From Heloderma charlesbogerti (lineage: Eukaryota; Chordata; Lepidosauria; Squamata; Helodermatidae): 64,000 nucleotides of DNA. Under the pieces are notes generated by a model that was not told where the DNA came from, ran no database searches, and was given only the letters and a program-made list of their open reading frames with translations. This document shows, piece after piece, positions 41,301 through 46,830 of the stretch. A program made the position numbers and the translations under genes. The stretch is from positions 6,138,501 to 6,202,500 of the forward strand of contig JANEZZ010001570.1 in NCBI GenBank assembly GCA_026122225.1. The letters run 5' to 3'. Positions within the stretch are counted from its first letter, which is position 1; every line of letters starts with the position of its first letter.

Positions 41301-43115
41301 CAAGAGTGGGAGAAAGCTATTGCCTCCAAGCTCTCCTCGTGGGGTTCCCAGAGACATTTACTTTGCTGTGGTGGGAAGCACAATGCTGGACTAAATGGAT
41401 CTTTGGTCTGATCCAGCAGGGCTCTTCTTATATTCTTTACTATGGACCTAGTTGCTGTGTCATGGTTTCAAGGCTTCAAGGATAAATGACTTCATGAAAA
41501 TTCAGAATACTTACTTGGAATGTAATGTATGTGGTGGCTAGGATGTTAGTATCAGAGCTCATAAAATGGAATGGAGGCAGATATGTGAAATGGTGAAGGG
41601 GATGTAAAGGGGATCAGTTGTAGTGTGTGTGTGGGGGGGGCGGGTTAGCTGTTAAAATGGAGAGAGGCCTTAAAGTGACAAATTTTCCCCCCTAATTTTA
41701 AACTCCATGAAAGGGACTACAGCATAAATAAAAAATAAACCAATTATATTTATTTATTTAAAATACAATAAGATATAGACCCCCAGGCAAAGACCTCGAA
41801 GATTACCTTCAAGAGGATTTTAAAATTGAAAAAGTTACTTTGTAGAGGAACAGAGGACAAATTTGCACTGCAATATATGAATACATGAGCAGAATTCAGT
41901 ACTTTAAAAAAACAAAAACAAGGATAGCTGTGCTGATCCATGGGAAAACAAATCCAAAATCCACTGTTGGGAGATACCTTTATTAGGACCAATCAAAATT
42001 CCACAAAAATATGCAGGCTTTCGGAAATGATGGAGACATGGCACACTGTGGTAAAACTGCCAGGGAGCCACTTTCAGTAAAAAAAAAAAAAAGTTGGAGT
42101 AAAAGGAGTTTCAGAAAATGTGGCTTTTCAAGAGGGAAGCAGCTGGTTGGCAGAGGATTGGTGATGATGTCGTCTGTCACGAAGGAACTCAGACTGCTCT
42201 AAGTTCTCACCAAATCACTCATGAAGACAGCCCCTTGGTCTTTGGATGGGTCATCAGGAACGTGAAAAACCCATCCAAAGATTGAGAGAGGGAGGCAAAC
42301 ATTCTGGTGGGGAGGGAGAACCTTGGGGTTAGGGATATTTACAGTGTTATGAGGTGTCTGGGTGGTCTTTCCATCTTTTTCTTTTTTAACTTTAAAGAAA
42401 AGCAAGCCGCTACACTCAACAGCGGCTGCCAGTGGTTTTGAAAATCTCTTATGAGTGGCCCTGGGAATATTGTCACCCTATTATGTGGTTTGGTTTCCAG
42501 AGACATTGTATATGAGAAAAAATATGGCTTCCCCCTCTGCCCATGCTGAGTACAGCAGCAGTTTGTCTTTCTTTTAATGTTAAAAAAGAAAATGGAAAAA
42601 TGGAAAGACAAGCTGGCCACCTTGTAAAATGTTAAGTATGCTACCCACCCTAAAGCATTGTGACCTTCATGGGAAGCCCACAAAGACTGCAGAAATTTTC
42701 CCCAAACCTTCACTGGAGGATGATGGTCCAGAAATGGTGGAGAAGGACATGCGCCTAGTCCTAGCTGTGATAACAGAAGATTCCACTGAACCACCTTAGT
42801 ACTTAAATTAGAGGAGTATTTATATCATTCTAGTTCAGGGGGACTTTATGAGATGGCAGGGTATTTAATGGATTTAAGTACAATTTTTTGGACATTCTGA
42901 TAACAATGTGCAGATAGCATGACTAATGCATTTTCCAGCTTATGAGCATCTAGTACCTGTTCACAATTGGCTTTATTAATGATTTCCCCCCTCCATTTTA
43001 TCAGGTCACCTTTGAGGCAGAACGTGGGAAAGGCAAAACTGGAGAAATTGGAGTGGACACTGTTGTACTATTTTCTAGTCTGTGTCCTGAAGACCACTTG
43101 ACATTGGATATCTGA
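5269..43115 (+). CDS. EGFL6: EGFL6, nine 3' exons (partial gene)
   Basis: Secreted EGF/MAM protein of the extracellular matrix; the family binds integrins through an RGD motif and acts in cell adhesion and angiogenesis. Nine exons are visible: 5269-5388, 6502-6621, 18325-18459, 21114-21236, 28514-28858, 37296-37367, 38427-38513, 40882-41147 and 43005-43115, all with GT-AG borders. With one base from the missing upstream exon they total 1380 nt, that is 459 residues plus stop. Domain order is EGF, EGF, EGF, EGF, charged linker with RGD, MAM. The signal peptide and first EGF-like exons must lie left of base 1; nothing between 2664 and 5268 resembles them. The paralogue nephronectin (NPNT) has the same architecture, but the linker, the NSRTCAM-type motif and the TCEANC neighbour fit EGFL6 better. 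Introns are loaded with transposons (BovB, CR1, MITEs). Confidence 0.95.
5599..6054. mobile_element. hAT-like nonautonomous element
   Basis: Termini CAGAGGTGGGCAAC and GTTGTCCACTCCTG are inverted, and the interior is about 430 bp without a convincing gene. Flanking 8-mers do not match, so the insertion is old or the ends are misjudged. It lies in the intron between the first two EGFL6 exons of the window. Confidence 0.6.
6356..6378. repeat. (TGTC)n microsatellite
   Basis: About five TGTC tetramers, 125 bases upstream of the exon at 6502. Confidence 0.9.
6502..6621 (+). CDS. EGFL6: EGFL6 exon: non-calcium EGF module
   Basis: This 120-nt phase 1-1 exon encodes [17 protein letters not shown] and continues to LAPNGKTCI. 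Six cysteines are present, but the DIxEC calcium-binding start is absent, as in this EGF repeat of EGFL6 in other vertebrates. The acceptor is TTTTTAAAG at 6493-6501. A second AG a few bases in (after ATTCC) would put a stop in frame and was rejected. The donor is GTACAT, somewhat weak. Confidence 0.92.
6622..7339. other. EGFL6 intron, nothing recognised
   Basis: No convincing repeat or coding pattern apart from a few short AT runs. Confidence 0.5.
7340..7405 (+). repeat. Repeat unit matching the CR1 insertion site
   Basis: TTCAGGAGCAAGCCTCATTG then CACAATGGGAGTTATTTCTG and GAGTAGACAC. A related unit at 7650-7676 and 10978-11006 is split by the CR1 element. The CTGAGTAGACA segment also occurs in the CAATCCTATG-family copy at 59843. 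Confidence 0.65.
8291..10961 (-). pseudogene. CR1 ORF2 remnants (endonuclease/reverse transcriptase)
   Basis: A discontinuous frame of the CR1 ORF2 protein. The catalytic motif normally FADD reads SADDTKLG here. The frame shifts within the VYYRPPNQ segment (near 10520) and near QHGF (near 9237), and it is split between GLDET and IRWIL by the SINE at 8787-9043. Not functional. Confidence 0.85.
8787..9043 (+). mobile_element. tRNA-derived SINE inside CR1
   Basis: Begins AGAGCCAGTGTAGTGTAGTGG, an A-box-like start, with a B box GGTTCTAGTCC at 8849-8859, a body TGGGTGACTTTGGGCCAGTCAC, and an (AAAT)n tail. A short target-site duplication TAGTTG lies at 8781-8786 and 9044-9049. A second copy lies at 59486. 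It interrupts the CR1 RT frame, so it is younger than the CR1 insertion. Confidence 0.88.
11595..11620. repeat. (GT)n microsatellite
   Basis: An uninterrupted GT run of about 12-13 units in an EGFL6 intron. Confidence 0.9.
11722..12110. mobile_element. Foldback element (GGTTTGCATGTAACAA ends) with nested CR1
   Basis: CCTGGTTTGCATGTAACAAT at the left and GGGTTGTCATTATGTGCGAACC at the right are inverted. Similar ends occur at 32163-32372 and near 63853. A CR1 3' fragment (11895-11985) interrupts it. Confidence 0.6.
11895..11985 (+). mobile_element. CR1 3' end fragment
   Basis: GACTCGATGGTCCTGTAGGC and CCCCTTCCAACCCTACTATT followed by tandem ATTCTATG octamers, the hallmark of CR1 3' ends. It is nested inside the foldback element at 11722-12110. 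Confidence 0.85.
12111..14000. other. EGFL6 intron, nothing recognised
   Basis: Apparently unique intronic sequence. The short open frames have no recognisable motif. Confidence 0.5.
14001..14090. repeat. Short foldback MITE
   Basis: CCTTCTCTAACCTGGTTGAC and the inverse ACCAGGTTGGGAAAGACTGG with GCTGGGAGTTGTAATCC between. Degenerate. Confidence 0.5.
14257..17475 (-). mobile_element. BovB (RTE) LINE copy 2, full length, antisense in EGFL6
   Basis: This is the longest BovB copy here (about 3.2 kb). Its 5' end (minus strand) starts CCCCTTCATGGATCACTGCC at about 17474. Its 3' tail of GTT repeats on the plus strand (AAC on its own strand) ends at 14257. A perfect 15-bp target-site duplication, TACATACATACATTT, lies at 14242-14256 and 17476-17490, so it is an intact insertion, not a fragment. 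It lies in the EGFL6 intron between 6621 and 18325, opposite to the gene. Confidence 0.95.
14278..17409 (-). pseudogene. BovB ORF with one internal nonsense codon
   Basis: A single reading frame runs from ATG 17409 through the endonuclease (TWNVRSM, SELKWTG, GDWNAK, SDHELL) and RT motifs A and B. It has TGA at 15037-15039 exactly where the other copies have the Arg of RYADD. The same frame reopens as [11 protein letters not shown] and reaches a TGA at 14278-14280 that replaces the Arg in the C-terminal SRTRLND. Both stops are CGA to TGA changes. Apart from these the frame is uninterrupted. Confidence 0.9.
17563..17712 (-). mobile_element. 5S-rRNA-derived SINE remnant
   Basis: Read on the minus strand it contains GAAGCTAAGCAGGTCTGGTC, then CTGGATAGGAAACTGCCTGGGAA. 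This matches the internal promoter and 3' half of 5S rRNA (GAAGCTAAGCAGG ... GGATGGGAGACCGCCTGGGAA) with several changes. An A-rich AAATAAATA tail ends at 17563. It is not a functional 5S gene, because the 5' third is unrecognisable. Confidence 0.65.
18325..18459 (+). CDS. EGFL6: EGFL6 exon: calcium-binding EGF module
   Basis: This 135-nt phase 1-1 exon has acceptor CCCTAG and donor GTAGGA. It encodes [20 protein letters not shown], then [10 protein letters not shown] and GRYNCV. It is a calcium-binding EGF module with all six cysteines. It is separated from the preceding exon by an 11.7-kb intron holding the CR1 element and the full-length antisense BovB copy. Confidence 0.95.
19701..19820. 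mobile_element. Foldback MITE, CAATCCTATG family (short form)
   Basis: GGGCACAATCCTACG at the left and GCATAGCATTGTGCT at the right, with long arms including AGTCCTACAACTCCCAGCAT. TTTA borders both ends. Confidence 0.78.
20476..20531. repeat. Perfect palindromes of ATATC/TGATAT type
   Basis: A 28-bp perfect palindrome at 20476-20503 (half site CAAATGATATTGAT) and a 20-bp one at 20512-20531 (half site GATATTTGAT), eight bases apart. Confidence 0.85.
20755..20826 (+). mobile_element. LINE 3' end fragment (CR1/L3 type)
   Basis: GCTGGATTAGATAGATCTTTGGTCTGATCCTG... ending TCTAATGTTCTTAG matches the terminal part of the element at 45690-46030 in opposite orientation. Confidence 0.55.
21114..21236 (+). 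CDS. EGFL6: EGFL6 exon: calcium-binding EGF module
   Basis: This 123-nt phase 1-1 exon has a pyrimidine-rich acceptor ending CTCTCTGTAG and donor GTAAGT. It encodes [20 protein letters not shown], then [21 protein letters not shown]. It is the last EGF module before the linker. Confidence 0.95.
21290..21412. repeat. Foldback MITE next to an EGFL6 exon
   Basis: GAGGCCCTCCAGATGGGTTG and inverse sequence CTCCAGATGCAGTCGGACTG around CAACTCCCATTATTCCC. It lies only about 50 bases after the donor of the exon ending at 21236. Confidence 0.5.
21624..22060. mobile_element. CAATCCTATG-family element, long form
   Basis: About 437 bp with GGGTGCAATCCTATCGAGATA at the left, containing a subterminal hairpin (CAGCCTCCGAACACGGAGGCTG), and a right end GTAGCCATAGGATTGC. 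Open frames inside resemble no protein I know. Confidence 0.7.
22170..22285. mobile_element. Foldback MITE, CAATCCTATG family (short form)
   Basis: An almost perfect 116-bp hairpin: GGGCGCAATCCTATGCATAT at the left and CGTGCATAGGATTGTGCCC at the right, with arms continuing through AGACAGAGAAAAGGCCTAC. No coding capacity. Related copies lie at 19701, 27438, 52995, 59843 and 61071. Confidence 0.8.
22829..22948. mobile_element. hAT-like foldback MITE (CAGGGGTGGGCA ends)
   Basis: Inverted termini CAGGGGTGGGCAGG and GTTGCCCACCCCTG around TCTCCAGATGTTTTGG and ATGGGAGTTGTAGG, a pattern repeated many times in the window. The flanking 8-mers match at 4 of 8 positions. Confidence 0.7.
22954..23350. 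mobile_element. CAATCCTATG-family element, long form, inverted
   Basis: It has the ends of the 21624 element in opposite orientation: GGGAGCAATCCTGTGGC at the left and the subterminal CCTCTCTGCATAGGATTGC at the right. It begins five bases after the hAT-like MITE ending at 22948. Confidence 0.7.
23798..24054. mobile_element. Foldback element with ATGCGCATATTT core
   Basis: CCCAGCAGCCTCGTCGAACT at the left pairs with AGCTCGACCAGGCTGCTGGG at the right. AAAATGGCGATTGCAAAA pairs with TTTTGCAATCACCATTTT. The core is alternating GCATATTTGC/TGCGCAT sequence. Confidence 0.65.
24410..24845. repeat. Palindrome-rich GC block, probable DNA element
   Basis: It contains a perfect 40-bp palindrome at 24594-24633 centred on AAATATTT, a flanking hairpin GACGCAAATGGTGGCC / GGCCGCCATTTGCGTC, and CCGAATTCACTGGAATTCGG near 24815. 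The frames across it resemble no known protein. Boundaries are approximate. Confidence 0.5.
24846..26810. other. EGFL6 intron, nothing recognised
   Basis: No clear transposon ends or coding motifs. Confidence 0.45.
26811..26996 (+). repeat. Intragenic direct repeat, copy A
   Basis: AAGACTGCAGAAATTCTCCC, then CCTAGCTGTGATAACAGAAG and TTAGAGGAGCATTTGTAT to GGCAGGGTATTTAATGGATT. It matches 42680-42876 over its length in the same orientation. It is ended on the right by the MITE at 26997. Confidence 0.8.
26997..27433. mobile_element. CAATCCTATG-family element, long form
   Basis: GGGTGCAATCCTAGACTG at the left and GGACCATAGGATTGCTGTC at the right. The left border is confirmed because the related DNA at 42871-42876 (GATTTA) continues with different sequence exactly there. 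Confidence 0.72.
27438..27569. mobile_element. Foldback MITE, CAATCCTATG family (short form)
   Basis: GGTGTAATCTTATGCATGTT at the left and GATGCATAGGATTGTAGCC at the right, bordered by TTAA at 27434-27437 and 27570-27573. It abuts the longer relative at 26997-27433 directly. Confidence 0.8.
28514..28858 (+). CDS. EGFL6: EGFL6 exon: charged linker with RGD motif
   Basis: This 345-nt phase 1-1 exon has acceptor TTTCTTGCCACAG and donor GTAAGT. It begins [20 protein letters not shown] and is rich in Lys, Glu and Gly with no cysteines, so it is a flexible linker between the EGF array and the MAM domain. The end reads KKLRGDVF. The Arg-Gly-Asp codons are 28843-28851, eight bases before the donor. 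In EGFL6 this RGD is the integrin-binding site. An open frame continues a few codons past the donor into the intron, but splicing at 28859 is required to keep the family sequence. Confidence 0.93.
30033..30356. mobile_element. hAT-like nonautonomous element
   Basis: Termini CAGGTGTGGGCAG and GTTGCCCACCCCTC with flanks TTTTAAAC and ATTTAAAC (7 of 8 identical), as expected for an old hAT insertion. The interior is GC-rich without coding capacity. Confidence 0.75.
30395..31270 (+). mobile_element. LINE 3' region (L2/CR1-like) split by a MITE
   Basis: GAGAGGGCCTTCTCTGCTGTGG, then ACCAAAGCCTTTGAAGGC, then T-rich TTTATTGTTTTA runs and a terminus GGCGGGATAAAAATG with an A/T tail, resemble a LINE 3' UTR that recurs at 38998-39392. 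The MITE at 30726-31156 interrupts it and is therefore younger. Confidence 0.55.
30726..31156. mobile_element. CAATCCTATG-family element, long form
   Basis: GGTCATAATCCTATCAAG and a hairpin CTGCCTCCAAACTTGGAGGCA at the left, GGCCATAGGATTGCTCCC at the right. It is inserted in a LINE 3' region and preceded by TTTAA. Confidence 0.72.
31493..31815. mobile_element. Long foldback element
   Basis: The inner arms AAACTGTGATTAATCTTAAC (31607-31626) and its perfect inverse (31677-31696) lie within longer imperfect arms: GGTGTGGCCACAAGGAG and GAAGCTTTTGTTTC on the left, with their inverses on the right. Noncoding; superfamily unknown. Confidence 0.6.
32163..32372. mobile_element. Foldback element (CCTGATTCACACATAAC ends)
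   Basis: CCTGATTCACACATAACAAA at the left and GTTGTTATGTGTGAACCAGG at the right form long inverted ends, with repeated AACAACAAACC-type sequence inside. Noncoding. Confidence 0.65.
32373..35377. other. EGFL6 intron, mostly unannotated
   Basis: A short direct duplication lies at 34091-34204 and CTATGGTTTG-type inverted motifs near 33480-33620 hint at an old foldback element. Nothing else was recognised. Confidence 0.45.
35378..35682 (+). mobile_element. Sauria-type SINE
   Basis: A tRNA-related head (TGGTGCAGAGTGGTAGGCGG, B-box-like GAGTTGGATCCC at 35433-35444). A conserved middle follows (CCTTCCGAGGTCGGTAAAAT, GGGGAAGGCAATGGCAA). The 3' part, GGAGTCAGCAATGACTCGG, resembles the BovB tail. Sauria SINEs of squamates are thought to be moved by BovB, five copies of which are present in this window. 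The tail is CTTTCCTTTTTTT. No target-site duplication was recognised. Confidence 0.8.
37039..37210. mobile_element. hAT-type foldback MITE with 8-bp target duplication
   Basis: The 172-bp element starts CAGTGGAGGCTGGTGGCTCC and ends with its near-perfect reverse complement (18 of 20). It is flanked by the identical 8-mer GTGGTGTG (37031-37038 and 37211-37218). CAGTG termini plus an 8-bp duplication define the hAT superfamily. Nearly the whole element is one hairpin, with arms meeting at AAGGTCCATACCTT. It ends 85 bases before the EGFL6 exon at 37296. Confidence 0.92.
37296..37367 (+). CDS. EGFL6: EGFL6 short linker exon
   Basis: This 72-nt phase 1-1 exon encodes [20 protein letters not shown] followed by DLE, the stretch between the RGD site and the MAM domain. 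The position, phase and resemblance to the KVNEAGEFG-type segment of other EGFL6 proteins support it. The acceptor (TTAATCAATTAG) has a poor pyrimidine tract, so the start is less certain than for other exons; the nearby alternative AG at 37274-37275 leads into a stop. A hAT MITE ends 85 bases upstream. Confidence 0.8.
37931..38005 (-). mobile_element. CR1 3' end fragment
   Basis: CATAGAATCATAGAATAGTA followed by GGGTTGGAAGGGGCCTACAAGG is the reverse complement of a CR1 3' terminus. It is a short, 5'-truncated copy in the EGFL6 intron upstream of the first MAM exon. Confidence 0.8.
38125..38277. mobile_element. hAT-like foldback MITE
   Basis: GTTGCTGGACTACAACTCCC and its inverse GGAGTTGTAGTCCAGCAAC surround a short loop. 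The right end GGTTTCCCATCCCTG is clear and the left end is decayed. Same broad family as 22829-22948. Confidence 0.65.
38427..38513 (+). CDS. EGFL6: EGFL6 exon: start of MAM domain
   Basis: This 87-nt phase 1-1 exon has acceptor CATCTTAG and donor GTAATT. It encodes [15 protein letters not shown], then [12 protein letters not shown]. The CSF...CAW pair and DFDW are the conserved opening of a MAM domain and supply its first two cysteines. Confidence 0.94.
38998..39392 (+). mobile_element. LINE 3' region (L2/CR1-like)
   Basis: GTGGGCCTTCTCTGTGCTGG, CACTTCATGGAATGACTTCC and GGTGCTTAGAGATATTTTTAA followed by TATAAATATAATAAG parallel the element at 30395. No coding part remains. Confidence 0.5.
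40655..40800. mobile_element. hAT-like foldback MITE
   Basis: GACAGGGGTAAGCAACTTG, TTTTGGCCTACAACTCCC and inverse ATGGGAGTTGAAGACCAAAA, ending in a degenerate TTGCTCAGCCTGTC. Same family as 22829-22948. Confidence 0.6.
40882..41147 (+). CDS. EGFL6: EGFL6 exon: MAM domain core
   Basis: This 266-nt exon enters in phase 1 and leaves in phase 0, with acceptor TATTTCTAG and donor GTAAGT. It encodes [20 protein letters not shown], then [19 protein letters not shown], the conserved beta-sheet core of the MAM domain with the third conserved cysteine, and ends at ETAMN. Confidence 0.95.
41345..41435 (+). mobile_element. LINE 3' end fragment (CR1/L3 type)
   Basis: GGACTAAATGGATCTTTGGT then CTGATCCAGCAGGGCTCTTC and a terminal TTATATTCTTTA. 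Same family as 20755-20826. It lies in the last EGFL6 intron. Confidence 0.6.
42680..42876 (+). repeat. Intragenic direct repeat, copy B
   Basis: Counterpart of 26811-26996 with scattered differences and a short extra piece (CAGGGGGACTTTATG region). It lies about 130 bases upstream of the last EGFL6 exon. It could be a dispersed repeat of unknown family or a local duplication. Confidence 0.8.
43005..43115 (+). CDS. EGFL6: EGFL6 terminal coding exon: end of MAM domain
   Basis: This 111-nt exon follows the acceptor CCATTTTATCAG. It encodes [20 protein letters not shown], then [11 protein letters not shown] and a TGA stop at 43113-43115. The [12 protein letters not shown] motif is highly characteristic of EGFL6/NPNT MAM domains, and the cysteine in LCPED is the fourth MAM cysteine. 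Confidence 0.95.
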   Translation, partial: VTFEAERGKGKTGEIGVDTVVLFSSLCPEDHLTLDI

Positions 43116-43410
43116 GCTTCTTATTTTATTTGCTATAATATTAGTTGTTGTACTAATACATAATTTTGTATCGCCCAGCATGACCTAGATGAAATGCAGA
43201 TCTGTAAATTACATCTTGAACTTCAGTGCAGACAGGAAAAGAAACAGGTCCAAAACATGTGTTAGGTAACACATTTGTATAAAAACATATGAAACTTTGT
43301 TTTATATGTAGCTCTACTGTATTATATCATTTGGTGTCTGGGTCTTAAATAATGTGAAAATATATGTCTAGCCCATCTGCAATAAATGTGCTTTATTTTA
43401 CATAAAATTC
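43116..43410 (+). other. EGFL6: EGFL6 3' UTR
   Basis: This is AT-rich noncoding sequence directly after the EGFL6 stop. A canonical AATAAA at 43381-43386 is followed by T-rich sequence, so cleavage is expected about 15-30 bases downstream. The exact 3' end is inferred. Confidence 0.7.
43381..43386 (+). terminator. EGFL6 polyadenylation signal AATAAA
   Basis: A canonical hexamer 266 bases after the stop codon, followed by TGTGCTTTATTTT and a further T-rich tract near 43430. It is the best candidate for the end of the EGFL6 transcript. Confidence 0.7.
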
Positions 43411-43865
43411 CCATTAAAGAAAATCCCTATTGTTCTTTTATATTCCCCAAGTTCTCCTACAGGAGTGAGGCAATATCTTTAAAAGGATGTGTCATGCGTG
43501 CCTGGTGACATTTAGGGCCATCACATTTGGCACAGCACTATGGATATACCAGTGTATGCCTGGGGACTGCTTCAATAAATATATAAAATGTGAAAGAGAG
43601 ATGCATGTCCCCAAACACATGGAAACCCATGGCACAGGTGGTATACTCCAGTCCAGGAAGACAAAAATTAACTTTTCATTTTTCCAGAACCATTCCAACA
43701 GTTAAACAGAGGCCTAGCAGAGTACAACCATCACAGATCTCCAATTCAACGGCCCTGCAGTCTGCCTCTTCCCCCATTTCCCCAAAGTCCTGCCTGTTTA
43801 TTTTTATTTAAAGGGACAGAACACATTAACTATCAGTAAAGACAGAACTAAAGGCAGACTTAAAT

Positions 43866-44144
43866 TGGCGTGGACAACCACAATCGGGTTGAGCAGTCTG
43901 GCAGCCAATTTCCAGCCACCAGACTCTTCAAGAGCCATACTCCTGCTGCTGTCACCACACTGCCAACAAAAAAAATGGATGGGGAAAACAAGCAAAATTT
44001 GGCACTTTTGAGTCTCTGTAGCAGTTCGTTGCTAAATTTTGGTGACAAACTGCTGGGATTTTTTCCATGGTTGCTGAATTTTGGCAGGGTTGGGCTTGCA
44101 CTCAAGGCCATTAGAGGGGGGCCATGTGTTGCTCACCCCTGCTA
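43866..44144. repeat. Possible hAT-like element
   Basis: TGGCGTGGACAACCACAAT at the left and TGTGTTGCTCACCCCTGC at the right look like the decayed CAGGGGTGGGCAAC termini seen elsewhere. No coding capacity was recognised. Confidence 0.4.
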
Positions 44145-44159
44145 TAAATTAACAGAAAC

Positions 44160-45689
44160 TTAAACCAGACTCAGATTATTTATCACCCAGGCATGCCAGG
44201 GATTCACAGCCAGTCACCTGATGAATATCTCCCTGTCACACTTTATGCGTTTACTACACAAGCACCAATGTATCTATGGTGCCATATAAATGGTGAACTG
44301 GCTCTCAGAAGCCAATATTAGTAGTCTGGAACCACCTTTCTGCTTGAGTAATTGCATCTGTTGAGTACTTACTGTTGAGTTCTTGTATCCATTCACCATG
44401 CTTTCCCAAAACAAATACGTTGAATAGCCTGCATCTCTGTTTTCCTTGTAAATCCAGATATAGCCATAGAAAATGCCACTTCATATATACATGGATGAGG
44501 CAGGATAACGAAATGAAGGCCACAATCCAACAGGGAATTAAGTACGCTTAAGGTCACTGACATCACCGAGCTTCAGAGTGCATCACTTTGTGTTGGAAAG
44601 TAGACAAATATATCTGTAACGTATGTGTCTGGAAAACCCAATGCTGGTTCTCTCCTCCTGTGTATTTCTTTGTCATTAGGTCAATAGTATTTCTCCATAA
44701 TAAATTTACTGAAGAGACTTCTAAAATGAAGACACCCAAAGCTCTTTTGAAGAAGCACTGCAGTTTTCCTTTGGTATCATTCTTTTCCATGAGTATCACT
44801 GGTTAACAAAAGTGAAAATCACACTAGTGTTGAATGATGTGAAATGTTCAGTCTGATGACAGATATGTACTTAAAGAAGGAAAGCATTTTCTAATGTCTG
44901 AACTAGACAAGGTATTAATTATAAACTTGAAAAATTCAGTCCTTGAGAAAACCTTTACTTTTGTGTATCTCTGTGATCTATGCATGTTTGTCTGCTTTTA
45001 ATTGGTATTATATTCATATTCTACAGAAGAGGCCAGGAGCTTTTAAAATAAAATAAAAACAATTGTTACAAAAAAGTTGGATTTGCACAACCGTTTTCCC
45101 TCTCTAGAGCAATGGACTGGAGATTAGTATATAAAACTAAAAAAGTATTGTGTCCTTCCCTCTGTTTGCTATGGAGGTAATCCATCTACTGCCTGCTTTT
45201 CAAATAACAGTCACAATGGCCTGGTGCAGAGGTAACATTCTCAATCTCTTAGCCATTTAAAAGATCAGGAATGGGTCGCAGGATCATAAACTGCCTCCCC
45301 ACTCACCTCATCTACCTTCCCTTCCTACACATATGATACTTAACAGTCTTATGGTTTATATTTGTACTGCCCTAAACCTGGCTTCCCTCTTAACCAGGGT
45401 TTGCTTTGCTAACCAACTGGGTCGTGATCATTGTCACTCCTGCATCGCTGTCAATGCTTAACGAGTTCTCTCCACCCAAACCAGATAAGCATTGTAAAGC
45501 ATGAGGAAGATCAGCCTTCTGGTCTGTGACTTCAGATTTAATACTGCAAGTCAAGGAATTGAGGTATAGCATGAAGTGAAGGGAGGTCAAATCTTGTTCT
45601 CAGTAGATGATGTCATGTGTACCTTTCATCTAGTTTAACATAACCTATGGATTTATTAACATTTTAATGTGCTAGTTCCAAAGGGAAGT
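44160..45689. other. Intergenic, nothing recognised
   Basis: AT-rich sequence downstream of EGFL6 without supported features. Confidence 0.45.
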
Positions 45690-46030
45690 GTCCATGAGAA
45701 CATGAGAACAGCCATGTTGGATCAGACCATGGGTCCATCTAGTCCAGCATTCTGTTCACACAGTGGCCAACCAGCTGGCGACCAGGAAACCACAAGCAGG
45801 GCATGAGCGCAACAGCAGCCTCCCACTCATGTTCCCCAGCAACTGGTGTACATAGGCTCACTCTCTCTGGTACTGGAGGTAGCACATAGCCATCAAGACT
45901 AGTGGTCATTGATAGCCTTTTCCTCTAGGAATTTGTCTAACCCCCTTTTAAAGCCATCCAAACTGGTGGCCATCACTACTTCCTGTGGCAGCAAATTCTG
46001 TAGTTTAACATGCGCTGTGTGAAGAAGTCC
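45690..46030 (-). mobile_element. LINE 3' end remnant (CR1/L3 type)
   Basis: The pattern GAACATGAGAACAGCCATGT, then TGGATCAGACCATGGGTCCATC, and further AACTGGTGGCCATCACTAC, is a dispersed CR1-related 3' region common in reptile genomes, here reversed. Short plus-strand pieces of the same end occur at 41345-41435 and 20755-20826 (GATCTTTGGTCTGATCC then GCTCTTCT). Family assignment is from memory of the pattern. Confidence 0.6.
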
Positions 46031-46360
46031 TTCCAATGGAGCTCTTGCTCAAGCAGTCCCTCCCACCAATTCTGTTGCACAAGTGGGGCCCACTGCTTGC
46101 ACAATGGAGATTTAACACTTCCTATAGGAAGCCCCAAGACTAGTGGAAACACTCATTTCTGGATCGGGCCAGGTCAGTGGAGCTCCCCTATGCAAGCTCC
46201 GCTGACCTGCCCCAATCCAGAAACAAGTGGTGTTGCTCATTTCAGGGCTTCTTATAGGAAGCATTAAATCTCTGTTGAGGAAGTGGTGGGTCCTGCTTAT
46301 GGAATGGAATCAGCGGGGGACCAGTGCCCAATTGGATACTACCCAAAGGTTACCTTCTGC
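46020..46360. mobile_element. Long foldback element
   Basis: Imperfect inverted arms of about 150 bp meet at a short loop near 46190. The inner arms are GTCAGTGGAGCT and AGCTCCGCTGAC; outer pairs include CTTCCTATAGGAAGCCC / GGGCTTCTTATAGGAAG and GAGATTTAACACTTCC / GGAAGCATTAAATCTC. Noncoding. Confidence 0.65.
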
Positions 46361-46500
46361 ATGTAGAAGGCATCTTCCAATCATAGAAGTGGGTTGCACA
46401 AGGAAATTGAATCCAAAGATGTCCTGCTTGTGCAAACTCTCCCAGAAGCATGAGAATGGGTATTGTTCCTAAGTGTTATAGCAAAACCTACCTCTTGCAC

Positions 46501-46819
46501 CGCCGAAGAGGTCAAATCAGTCCATACTAAAGGAAATCTTGGTATTGGAGTGCTCATTGGAAGGACAGATACTGAAGCTGAAGCACAAATATTTTGGCCA
46601 CCTAATGCGAAGAGAAAACTCTCTGGAAAAGACCCTGATGCTGGGAAAGACTGAAGGCAAAAGGAGAAGGGGACGGCAGAGGATGAGATGGCTAGATAGC
46701 ATCACCGATGCAATGAATATGAACTTGAGCACACTCCGGGAGAGAGCGCAGGACAGGAAGGCCTGATGTGCTATGGTCCATGGGGTCATGAAGAGTCGGA
46801 CACGACTGAACAACAACAA
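46501..46819 (+). mobile_element. BovB LINE copy 5, 319-bp 3' fragment with internal deletion
   Basis: A 5'-truncated BovB tail flanked by an 11-bp target-site duplication ACCTCTTGCAC (46490-46500 and 46820-46830). It begins CGCCGAAG and jumps directly to AGGTCAAATCAG, skipping about 75 bases present in copies 1-4. It keeps the [12 protein letters not shown] region and a short AAC tail. It lies between EGFL6 and TCEANC. Confidence 0.92.
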
Positions 46820-46830
46820 ACCTCTTGCAC

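Noticed and set aside
5269..43115. Assignment to nephronectin (NPNT)
   Set aside because: The domain order is shared, but the linker sequence and the neighbouring TCEANC fit EGFL6.
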